Shown here one piece after another: positions 23,752 to 34,074 of a stretch of DNA of 64,000 bases. Each line of letters opens with the position of its first letter. The stretch's first letter is position 1. The notes under the pieces are model-generated. The model was not told where the DNA came from. It saw only the letters and a list, made by a program, of their open reading frames with translations, and ran no database searches. The DNA is taken from NCBI RefSeq assembly GCF_001522545.3, contig NC_031770.1, forward strand, positions 5,979,321-6,043,320, in the 5' to 3' direction. The stretch comes from Parus major. Lineage: Eukaryota; Chordata; Aves; Passeriformes; Paridae. The position numbers and the translations under genes are program-made.

Positions 23752-23815
23752 AGTTCTACACTACTGCATAGTAGTTCTACACTACTGCAATTTGCCATTG
23801 CAAAGCCAATGGCAA
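23752..23815. repeat. 21-bp-period direct repeat followed by a 9-bp hairpin
   Basis: AGTTCTACACTACTGCA occurs at 23752-23768 and exactly again at 23773-23789. Immediately after, TTGCCATTG (23792-23800) and CAATGGCAA (23807-23815) form a perfect 9-bp stem with a 6-nt loop. The arrangement suggests a local replication-slippage hotspot. Confidence 0.85.
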
Positions 23816-24909
23816 TGAGACAGGTGACAAATATGTTTAAACAAATGTGGTGTTTCTGATGATGTTCATGACCCATTCCCTTGTCTCCTTGGCACACTGA
23901 ACAATAAAAGTAAGACAAACTGCTGGCATGGTCCCTGGAAAGCAGCTGGCTTGACCTGAAGAAGCACAAAACTTACCTGAGAATGACAGAGTAAGGGCCC
24001 AAATGCCTTACTGCTTATGGTTTTGAGACATAAACAAAAGAGGGCCATTGGAATTTTAAATTTGTAAACTTCAGCTCAACATTTCAGACATCTCATGTGT
24101 CAGAAACATGGTGACCTGAAACAGGGACTTGGCCTATGCAGACAAAGGATTTATTTGCTAATTGCTGAGGATGATCCAACTGGAGCATTTGGATGACCTC
24201 AGCACACCAGGGTGCACAGTCTATTCAGAAATCTGGAACAAACTTCTGGAAGGCTACAGATTCAGATAATGCAACAGGCATAAATTTCTGGTAGCATAAC
24301 TTCTGCAACCCTGCCTAGGTGAGAATAAATGAGTCCAGAGAATTATATGAGGTGATGATTTTTATTTTTTTTTTTTACTTTGTGGTAAAAATTGAACTGG
24401 AAAATCAGGTTAATAATTCTGAACAGGTTTTTTTTTCCCCCCTTCAATTCCCTTTCATTCATACCTGGCTGAGCAAATGTTTTCCTTGATTAAAGGACTG
24501 CAGACAGCATCAGAACAAAATGCACTTTTTGCATATTTGCTTTATCTATGATGCTTAAATCACTCTTGTGTCAGTTTCCTGGTATTTTTCATGGTTCAAA
24601 GACCTCCCCAGGAATACTTAAAAGGGGCATCTTGCAGGAATACAGTTAGCAGAAAGCAATGTAATGAACAAGCTTATTTTGGGAACCATGAAGTGCTATC
24701 ATCCGTAAGAGTAACCATGAATAAATTGTCTGATAGCCTCAAGCCCAGCCTGTTCTTTGTGGACTTGTGGGTAATTGCCACAGTGAAGAACATGCATATA
24801 TTAAATTACAGGTATGATTTAAAATTTTTCTTTACTTAGTTAAATGCATTAAATTCCATGCTTACTTCACTTAATGTCAGCATAAGGCTCCAGGCATCCT
24901 TGTAATGTA
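23816..24909. other. Non-coding AT-rich stretch
   Basis: Unique sequence with T-runs at about 24365-24375 and 24428-24436. An 82-codon plus-strand frame (24591-24839) has no recognisable features. Confidence 0.55.
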
Positions 24910-25110
24910 ATAACCAATGGAGTCATACACACAGCCGCTGTTCTGTGGCAGGTGACAGCACAGCTTTGCATTAATGTGAGGCTATTAATATTAACACTAA
25001 TATATTCACTTGTAGAGATAGTGCATATTGCAAAAAGGTTATTATTTTTGAATAGTTTAGTCTGGCTGTTTTCTATACTTCATTGAATAGTGCCACATTT
25101 GGGAACAGCC
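24910..25110. promoter_or_regulatory. Weak candidate conserved non-coding element
   Basis: Contains a CCAAT-type ACCAATGG near 24912-24919, ACAGCCGCTG with one CpG, GCAGGTGACAG (E-box CAGGTG), GCATTAATGTG, and a run of TTAATATTAACAC cores. The mix of E-box and TAAT sites in non-repeat DNA is CNE-like. Role inferred. Confidence 0.28.
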
Positions 25111-26239
25111 ATCCATGGGTGTGTCACCTGTTAAAAACAAACACCTTGCATGACTTTATTAAGTTCAAATCTTGGTTTTCTCTGGTTGGGTTCTGAGCTA
25201 TGGCTGCTACCACAAGACAGATTAATGACCATAGGAATAACAGAAAATACATAGTGTGTGTGTGTGTGCTGTAGAGGATATGGCTGATCTTTAGGAGATG
25301 ACAAAATAAAGTCATGTATGCCTCAAGAGAAGCAAAACAGTCTCACAGACCAGCAAAAGTTTCCGTCCTATTTCACTGAACCATTCTGTAATCAGCATTT
25401 TAAGTTGTATTATCTATAACATAAGGTCATAATGCATGAGCCTGGTGGCTTATGTGAACTGCAAATCGCTGCCCTGGTAGAAGAGCTTTACAAAGAAACC
25501 CCATAAAAGTCACCCAAACTGAGACAAGCAAGGGAGAAAGCTCTGCCTTTAAATACAGAGCAGCTCATATCACAAGCCAGCTGGATGAGAAGAAATAGTT
25601 TGCAGTTGTAAACCAGCAGTAATTTCTAGGTGATATTTCTCTTTGTATTATGCAGTCACCATGAGGCAGAAAGCATTAATTCAGTAATGTTTTATACAAA
25701 ATACACTACAAATAAGAAGAGTTTCCAGAAGCAGCAGACTGACCTAAGCTACCTCCCCATCACAAGCCTTTTTAAGGAGCTTTTGAAAAATCTCAGCCAA
25801 AGGGTTTGGTTTTATTTTGCTCCAAGTGCAGGCAGGAGCAGGGACCTGCTGGGTTGTGCAGAAGGTGTCCACTGAAAACGCATCTCAGAGGTGGCCAGGG
25901 TGGCTGCCTGGTTTTGGAAACAGGGTGTCCTGCCCTGCAGTTTTTGGTCACCTTGTGTGACCTGGAGGCAGCTCCAGGACTTCCCTCCCTGTGGCTGATC
26001 CATCTGTCTCTGGAATTGGTTCCCAGTCAGTAGAGTCATGCACCTCTGTGGTTATTAGTGTCCACCAGGATGGATGTGTAGGAGGACAGAGAGACTGGGG
26101 GCATTTTGCATACCACACTGGAGAGGCAGACGCAAGTAGCTAGTGCTTCTGGGGGCATGAGGTTTAGAAACAGGATATTTTGTTCCTCCAAATGACTTGC
26201 CAAATGTTTCTTATAAATCCACTATCTAAAGTAGTGATC
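25111..26239. other. Non-coding stretch with short GT microsatellite
   Basis: Unique sequence including a (GT)7 run at 25254-25268. An approximately 75-codon frame pair on opposite strands at 25806-26039 is unrecognised. Confidence 0.55.
25254..25268. repeat. (GT)7 microsatellite
   Basis: Seven GT units plus G, flanked by ACATA and CTGTAGAGG. Confidence 0.9.
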
Positions 26240-26500
26240 TATCAAAGTTCCCTGGGATTTGTAACAGCCTAATAACCATAATAAATGACTGTATTAGCAT
26301 GGGGTGATCAGTAGATTTTTCTTGAAATCATAGATAAAAATGAACAGCAGAGGAAAGGAAACCCTTCATATTAACACTGTGGGAGCTCTTGTATTAATTG
26401 GCATATAATCAGGTACAGCTGCTAATAATCAGGCAGCTCTTAAAACTAACACACAGAGTATTGCCAATGCAGCCTGAAGAGATAGCAAATACGTAAATAT
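26240..26500. promoter_or_regulatory. Candidate regulatory element with paired ATAATCAGG sites around an E-box
   Basis: ATAATCAGG occurs at 26405-26413 and 26425-26433 (period 20), flanking an E-box CAGCTG at 26416-26421. Upstream lie TTAATTGGC near 26395, ATTAGCATGG and TAATAACCATAATAAATG cores. Two identical homeodomain-like sites, about two helical turns apart, around a bHLH site are compatible with cooperative binding. This is inference. Confidence 0.33.
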
Positions 26501-27639
26501 TCTCTGAAATTCAGGTTGCTGAATGAAAGTTATGTTTTCTTCTAAGCTTACAGATTGCTGGTCCTGAGTTCTGCTTACATCAAGATGAGACACTGTGGGA
26601 TCCCCTCATGTCATAAACCATCTCTTCCCCTACTCAGAGGTCACTGAAAAGTATATCTGTCAAAATATACTTATTTTTTTTCCCTCTGTCCAGTATCTTG
26701 ATAACACCAGTCTTCAGAGTACTCAGTTTTCTTGATGGAGCATTCTGCAGATTCTTTGTGAGATCTTCTTTTATTTCTTTTATTGTCCTCCGGAGAAATT
26801 ACACACCTCTGCTTGCCAAAGCTACCCCAGTGTCACACAACATCAGGCAAGTTCAAACAAGAATGTAAACTCAAGAAAGCAAATTGATTGTGTAGCAACA
26901 AATAATTGAGCTCTTGATTACAACCTTGGAAGCACTTACAGGCACAGCAAAAACTCCCCAAACATTTAGGAAACCTACAGTGATTCTAACAACAACCTCT
27001 TGTTCTAGCTGTCACTTAGGGTTTTTCCTCTCAGCTATCAAAGTCAAGGGGCCAATTCAGCCAAATTCCCCCTCCATGGGGTTGGGTTTCTCAGTAGGTT
27101 GTCATCCTGGTGTTTCCATTAACTTTAATACACAAGGGCTTTCTTGTTGCTATTGAATGCAAACAAAGCTTGAAGGATCTCTGTTTCTTTGCTCACTTAG
27201 GGTCCCCTGCTCCCCTGCAGCCTTGGTGTGGGCGTTGCATGTTCACATAAGCTAATGGGATATCTTTAACATGAAGCATGACAGCTTGGATTTTTGAAGA
27301 GGGTTGCTGAAGGGCTGAGCTTTTCCTGTTCTCTCTAGAAGGTGAGCTGAACTGCATTTAAAAGCCTTTATGTGATGTTTTATTAATCCCATGAGTCTAC
27401 TTGCACAATATTTATGTCCTTTGGCTTCATGACACTTTTATGGTGACCACACAAGTGACCATGTTGCTATACACTAGTCATTTCAGGGTTTGTTCTGCCA
27501 GAGATATCTCAAGGTTTGTATTACATTGCTTTAAGAATGGCTCTTGGGACACATGAAACACCTTTTCTTGCAATCAGTCACAGCTTTCATGTGTGCCTTT
27601 ACAAAGCTAATCAGCAGCTGCATTTGTTTCTTCTCTCCA
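26501..27639. other. Non-coding stretch, nothing recognised
   Basis: Unique sequence. An 80-codon plus-strand frame (26914-27156) has no family features. Confidence 0.55.
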
Positions 27640-27720
27640 TCACACCCTTCTCCATCTTGACCTAGGTGTTCCTTGCATGAATATTCATAAATTTGATATT
27701 AATTAAGTGTGAGAGATGTG
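27640..27720. promoter_or_regulatory. Palindromic POU-like site with adjacent homeodomain core
   Basis: ATGAATATTCAT at 27677-27688 is a perfect 12-bp palindrome resembling dimeric POU-factor sites. It is preceded by GC as TTGCATGAATATTC, and ATATTAATTAAG follows within 20 bases. It may belong to the same regulatory block as 27770-28080. Confidence 0.3.
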
Positions 27721-27769
27721 CTCTCTTCTGTTATCTGAGGTTCTGTCTTCTCTTCATGTCTGCAGCATG

Positions 27770-28080
27770 CTGACTTTATGATCTTCCCCCCAAAGAAGTG
27801 AAAGGATAAATGAGTAAATACAGACGCTCGTGTAAAAGCTGGTACCACGTGTTGCCTGGCGACTAATAGCCGTCAGAGCTAAAATAGCCAACCTGCTCTG
27901 GAGACAAGTGGTTAATAAATAGGGACCTCAGGAACAGCAAAAAGCACCAAGGGGAGGAGATTAACAGAGCTCACAAGAGGAGCACGGGTTAAATACTTAG
28001 TGAGGTGCAGGCTGAAGTCCCTGCAGTAATCATTGTTTTTATTTATTGCTGCTTATTTTTGCTATTTATTGCTATGCTGA
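27770..28080. promoter_or_regulatory. Candidate regulatory element with E-box and RFX X-box
   Basis: CACGTG (canonical E-box, 27846-27851) shares its last G with GTTGCCTGGCGAC (27851-27863). The latter fits the RFX X-box consensus RYYNYY-N-RRNRAC exactly with a one-base spacer. Further CpGs nearby (GACGCTCGTG near 27823, AGCCGTCAG near 27870) and TTAATAAATAGG and ATTAACAG cores support a conserved block. X-boxes occur in ciliary-gene promoters and in MHC class II promoters. Without a gene start here, a distal element is the better guess. Confidence 0.42.
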
Positions 28081-31000
28081 TGAAAGAGTTTCCTTCCTTT
28101 CAATTTTCTGTAAGTGCCCTTGTTTTCTTCCTGGCCTGACCCTATGGTTTGCTTTTTCTAATAGAAGTGAGAAGGGTTTGGGTGGGGGTTTTGTAATTTT
28201 GTGCCAAATATGTTATTTTCTTGAGTAGACCTTGTTCTGTTCTGTGCACTTGAAAGGCACAAGCACAATCAAGCATATGCAGAGTGAAATCAAAAGTGGT
28301 GTAAAGAAGATCTTGCAGAACATCACGCTGATGCTACTTATCAGCTGTGGTGGTTGTTATTTTGTGATTTTGTTTTTTTGGTTTTGCTTTCTTTTACAAG
28401 CTCATTAGAGCAAATAGCTACTGGACAAATCCCTACAGCTTGAAAAATTTGCTTGAAACTGTCTTCTGCTTTTTCCAGAAGTGGTGTGTACATTTGATTT
28501 CATTTTTCAGTATACTAAGCGTGAAACTTTCTCTTTGAAATATGCAGTAGTTTCTTATCTGTCTACATAGTGATTCTACAGAATTTATTTCTTTTTTCAA
28601 TTTTCAAATGAGAAAGTAGGAAAGTTGCTTTTGATTGCAAGGAAAAATAGATATGAGGAAAATAATAGAAAGTGGGAGAGAATGGGAATAGAAATGTAAG
28701 AGATTTATTGAAAACTTTGAAGAGAGGAGCATATATGGGGCACCATCCTAAATTTGTGATTATACTTTAAATTCTGTCTCAACAGCTCCTTGTATTTTGT
28801 GAATTGGTTTTTCCTAGATTGTATTTTAAGCTTGTAGATTTTATGTTTATTTATTGGTTTTAAGGAATGCTATGCTAAAGAAATAGAAAGTACCACAAAA
28901 AGGGCACAAATCCACTCTGGGATACTGCTAGTGATCTCATTTACAGGAAAGCCCAACATTGGGTTATTTTGGATATAATGTGTGTCTCACTCTCTTTATT
29001 TAGTGTGTAGTCAGAATCAAAAATAACATTTTACCATATGTGAAGAGCAAGAAGTGATCAATATAAAGTTAGGCTACCTGCCAAGGAGGTTTTTTGTTTT
29101 TTTTTTAAAATTGGTTTCATTTGTTTGGATTTTTTCCCAAATGTTAAAAACATGAAAGAATACTATTAAGAGCTTTATTCTGTGTTGTTTGAAATAAATA
29201 AATTACCTGATCCTTAAATATTACTTTTGTGCTATTCCATAATTCACAAAGGTATAAATTGTGACAGCTTTGGAGGTTTTGGATGATTCTGAAGATGTAC
29301 ATCAACAGCTGTCATGCTTTTTGTGAAGGGAAGGATAGTTACCATGCTCTCTTTTGGGGTGGAGAGAGAACCAGTGAGATTTAGTTTCCTTAAATCTATG
29401 GTTTGTGTGTATCCAGGTCTTCCTATACATAAAAAGTGCTATAATTAATCAAAAGATTAGATTTGGTGTCCCCCAGAAGCAAATAGGCCTTTTTACCTCC
29501 TTGAACCACAAGAGTGGTTTTGGAAGTATCTTAATATTGCTATGATGAAATATACTGCAATTGAAGTAGAACCATTTGGGCTAAGAACAAAAGGGCTTTT
29601 TTCCATTGACTTAATATATTTTTACTTGCTAAAAGTTTGTGCTGCTGTTAAGATATAGACAATGTTATGAAGGGATGAGGAGCCTGGTGCATTTAAGATC
29701 TTCATGATTCATCTCCCTCAGGAGAGTGCTCAGAAATAGAAAGCTTACTGAGGACAGTTAATTCTAGTCCTGCCAGAGGATCTTGGGACAGCAATATCAA
29801 ATATTAAAGCAGCAGATTTGAAATAAACCAAAAACTTCATTGGGAGCAACTGAAATAGATGGGTTTGCTCGTTATGTTTTTCCTATCAGATATTAAAACA
29901 AGTCCCCTGCTGGAATGTGTGTGTCTGTTGATCAGCCCCCATATTCCCTGTCATTTCTGGTGTCCTCAATTTCTGGGACTTCAGTAAGTTGTGCTTTATT
30001 TTTCTGGTGGAAAAATGTGTAAATTATAATAATTTGAATAAATTGTACATAGTTCTTCACTCTGGCTCTTTTGCAAATGTAAAAGCAAAGCTACTGTATC
30101 TATTCATGGACAGCTTGGCTGTTTCATTCTGTCCCTTATGCCTTCAAGGGAAAATTTGAATTATAACACTAGAGATGAGGCTGATACTGTGGACAGTTAC
30201 ATTTTGCCTTTAATTTTAAGCCTCCTTATCCTATTCTTGATATGGATTTCCATCCAAAAGGAGTCTTGAAATGCACTTTTCTGTAAGTCTTTCCATTTAC
30301 TCTGTCCTCAACTTGCTACTCACAAATTGTGTTTCTGATAAAGTTTTCAATCATCATAAGAGAGAGATATAAATTGAATGTTTCTTATACCTGTCTATGA
30401 AAACCTCAGTATAAATCCACCTGGGAGGCAAGGGGCAGGGGAGAATAAAGTGCTGTCTCTGCTGCAAGTTCTGGCTGTGATAGCAAGCAGACAAGCTTAG
30501 TTGTTGCTTACCATCCTAGAGGTTGTCTTTGCACATGTCCTTCTACCAGGTCAAGCCAGGGTCATGCAGGGGCATGTGAGTCCATGAAGAGCTTGGGGAG
30601 GGCCTCAGGTGTCCCAGGGAAACCTGAAGCTGGACTGTGGGCTCACCTCGGGCGAGAAGCAGAATGAAATGTCAAATACTGGGTGACCTCATTCTAGGAA
30701 TCAGGTGGTGAAGTGAGAAGAATGCTGCATGTCACATACTGAGAGGAAAACTCTTTGCATCTGCAGCTTTAGGCTAGGAATGATGAAATGGTGGTGATAA
30801 GAGTGCAGTTTGTGAGGAGGACCGAACATGAAGCAAGCTGAAATTAGAGTGCTGGTCAGCTACCTATGCCATATCAATAAGTATATATGGTTTTATAAGA
30901 GCTTCTGAAAGATGGGCTGAACTAAGAGACATTCTTGGTATGAAAATGGCAAGGCAGTTTTCTTCCCTTTCCTTCTGCCTTCTTGTCTCAGTTCTACCTC

Positions 31001-31149
31001 ATTGAACACTTCCTTTTTGTTGATCATGTGGAAAGCACCATTTTCCTAGCACCTACCAGCATATAAGCCTCTCTCACTTTCCACCTGCTTCCTTAAAGAT
31101 TAGTTTCATGTTATGATCCACCAAAGTAACCCACCTAACACCTCTCTGC
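28081..31149. other. Non-coding AT-rich stretch
   Basis: Three kilobases of AT-rich unique sequence with a T-rich patch at 29091-29106 and no open frame of any length. No gene, repeat family or CNE-like pocket is recognised. Confidence 0.6.
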
Positions 31150-31530
31150 AGATATTGCAGGAGCAGTTTCACATAGCCGACAAAATCCCATCAAAGACGG
31201 AAATTGTTTTCTTTATGTGAGTGGCAAGGCAATTACCGAGCTGAGTGACATGGGTGGAGGAGTGCATTTACACCAGAAGCTATTGCTGCAGCAGAAACTA
31301 CTGGCAGGAAAGCAGTGACTGACATTCCTTGGCTTATTATTATGGGCCTTGTATAAATGGAGTAGAAGCAATGACTGTTACTGCGTTTCTAATCAACAAA
31401 GTGTTATGCCAGTAATTAAGTTTCAACTGACTCGCATCTCCTTTCTAGGCATTAATTGGGGGAAGATATGCAGATTGCTGGTTAATAATAGAACATTATA
31501 TAGTTCTATAATAATTTTCTTCATGTTTAT
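31150..31530. promoter_or_regulatory. Candidate conserved non-coding element
   Basis: Retained CpGs occur at ATAGCCGACAAA, AAGACGGAAA, TTACCGAGC, CTGCGTTTC and ACTCGCATC, spread over about 260 bases. TAAT-type sites cluster on the right: AGTAATTAAG near 31410, GGCATTAATTGG near 31449, GGTTAATAATAG near 31480. An octamer-like ATATGCAGAT sits near 31466. Smooth, non-repetitive and with no supporting reading frame beyond a 78-codon chance frame. Enhancer use is inferred. Confidence 0.42.
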
Positions 31531-34060
31531 CAATTTGTTTGATTGCTTGTGTGGCAAATATTTGATCCTGTGTGTGTCTCTTTAGCCATCAAACTGTTTA
31601 TAAACATCATTGTTTATTGTGTTGGTGACATCTTAAAGCTCTGCAACTTGCAGAGCCTAATAGAAGCAAATGTAGAACTTTATTTTGCAAAATAAAGTGA
31701 GGCCTTTCAAAGAAAACTCCAGATTGTCCAAACCACATATGGATGTCAGAGATGGGAACAGTGTGAGCTGCATGCTGAACCTATTTTAAACTCCCACTCA
31801 TGATTTCCAAATGCAGCTCTCTGTCAGAGAGCAGGCATAGAGAATTTTGGGTGCTACAGAACTCATGTAAATAAAGGCTCCAGAAATCTGTTTTGTCAGA
31901 AGTGTTAATAATTATATTGCAGTTTGTGGTGGTACAACTAAAACTGGAACCTAATGTATAGATAGGTGCAATAGATTGTGAATAATTGTAGAACATATCT
32001 ATGCTGTTTATTGCCCAAAGAAGCCAAAAAATTGGCAAAAACATTTTTATTGTTTTGTCAAAAGTGACAGAGGGCTCTGTGAGGGGAGGAAACACCCAAG
32101 TATCACATAGTGGCAGATGCATGCTCAATCCACTGACCCAGAAGCCAAATCCAAAAGCAGGTTCCCATACCCTTCAGTAGGTGTTGTGCACAGGAGAGCA
32201 GCTCTGCACTAGCCCAGGTTTCAGTTTGTTCTGCGCCCACTCATTTGCAGCTGTCTGGAATCCACCATCACTGCACATGAACAAATTAACTGTATTATTG
32301 AATTGGGTACCAAACATCCATCCATTCCTTCTGCCTGGGCTTTGTCAGTATATCAGCTCTCTATAGATGCAAGTCCTGTCCCCAAGAGTTCTCTAAACTG
32401 TGCCCTATTCCCTATGTCCTAGTAGACCAAAGATAACATATTTGGCCAGAGAGACAGCCAGCCTGTCTTCTTATACAACAAACACTGCTGTTTGGCTTAG
32501 CTAAGCTACTTTCTTACACCTCCTGGGGAAAGAGAAAACTGCTTGGGAACAATCATAACACAGGAGTGTGAACAAAGAATTCAAAAATCCAGATGTAAGT
32601 TTTACTTATACCGAAGGGAAATACCGTTTCTTATAACAGCAGGGTTTAGGTTTATACACGAGGCCTCAAGACAGTTCTTAATTCACAAGGTGACCATCCT
32701 ACACAGGTTTGAAGTTTTGTGCCTTTGGGATTGCACAGGATGGCTGAGTGCTGCCCTCCAGCCTCTTTATCCAGCAGGAAAAAATGAACTTGCTTAATTC
32801 TGATTTTCCCCTAGTTGCATCTTTATACAAATGACTCTCCATAAACCCGCAGCTTGTTTTTAATCAGTTTCTGGAAATACTGCTTTGAAAAAAGTAGCAA
32901 GGAGCTCTGGAGATCAAGGGGAAAAAAGACTTATAGGTGTCTGCTTTTTCCTACTCCAGATTCCTTTGCTATTTTAACAAACAGATTAATTTTATATTTG
33001 AATGGCTGCTGGAATTTGCAGCGTTGGGCAAAGTCTGGGTACACCATGTTAAGCAATGGCTTTGGACTGTGCCAGAGAAGGGCCTCTTCCTTGAAACCAG
33101 CTGCTTGCCAGTAGCTCACAGTTGAATTTACAACCAATGTAAGTGCTTATGACACCTCTTCTTCCTTTTGGAGGTTCCACAGTCAGTGTGGATGTGGTGG
33201 AAGTGTCTCAGGTAGTTGCTCCTGCACTCACATGCAACTTTCAGTCCAGGATTGCATGTGGTCACACAGACACATGTGTTTTGTCCACGTATTGCTCCAG
33301 GTAAACACTTGATGGGGGTGGTAAAAGAAAGCAGATGTATGGGAAAAAATGTGAACTACAAACAGTAGCTTGGGCTCCCAGAGAGAAATGTCTAGGCAGG
33401 AAACACTGTCAGTATCCTTAAAATACTTAAAAATACTTTAGAGAGTATTTTACTTTTTCAGTCTTGTTTAATCTTTTCTTGAATTAAGAAAAATGATGGG
33501 AACCTCCAAACTACCTTTGTAAAGGCCTCCCATTGTAGCTCACCCCTCTGAATTTGTTTTGAAATTTCTTCTTGCTCTCTAGGAAAATTTGATTTCTCAG
33601 TATTCTTACTGGACACAAAGGTTTGAGTTTGTAACTATCTCTCTGAAGACGCATCTCTGTCACAATAAAAATAATTTCTGTAAAATATAAAAGCTAAAAG
33701 AATGATATATTATAATTTTGTAGTGGTTGAATAGTGAAAGAATGAGGAAGAAGAATGTGTTTCTGAATGAATTGAATTAATGTGTTCTTGGACTTTGTCA
33801 GGAACCTTTTCTGCTGCAATTCAAATTTCTTCCCTCTGTGATCCACCAGTCTGGACTCCTGCCTATGAAATGCTTTGGAAGTACTAGCTTTTTTTTCTTG
33901 AGGGTCATCAAGTCTAGTTCTGTAGCTTGTGTTTTCTAGGTCTCTGTTTTCCTGACTCTCCTCTGCACTCTATCCAATTGAGCTACTGACATCTACACAT
34001 AAACCCACAACTGGGATATTTGAAGTTGGAGCTACTAAGACTCATTAAGAGACTGACTGC
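31531..34060. other. Non-coding AT-rich stretch
   Basis: Unique sequence. A 115-codon minus-strand frame (31781-32128) is unrecognised. A small inverted repeat, AAAATACT (33430-33437) with AGTATTTT (33444-33451), is present. Confidence 0.55.
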
Positions 34061-34074
34061 AAAAAAAAAAAAAA
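34061..34074. repeat. A14 homopolymer
   Basis: Fourteen A, then TAAAAT. No transposon body is seen on the left, so it is a simple run rather than a proven retroposon tail. Confidence 0.9.

Noticed and set aside
34061..34074. A14 run as a retroposon tail
   Set aside because: No retroposon body or target-site duplication could be seen next to it.
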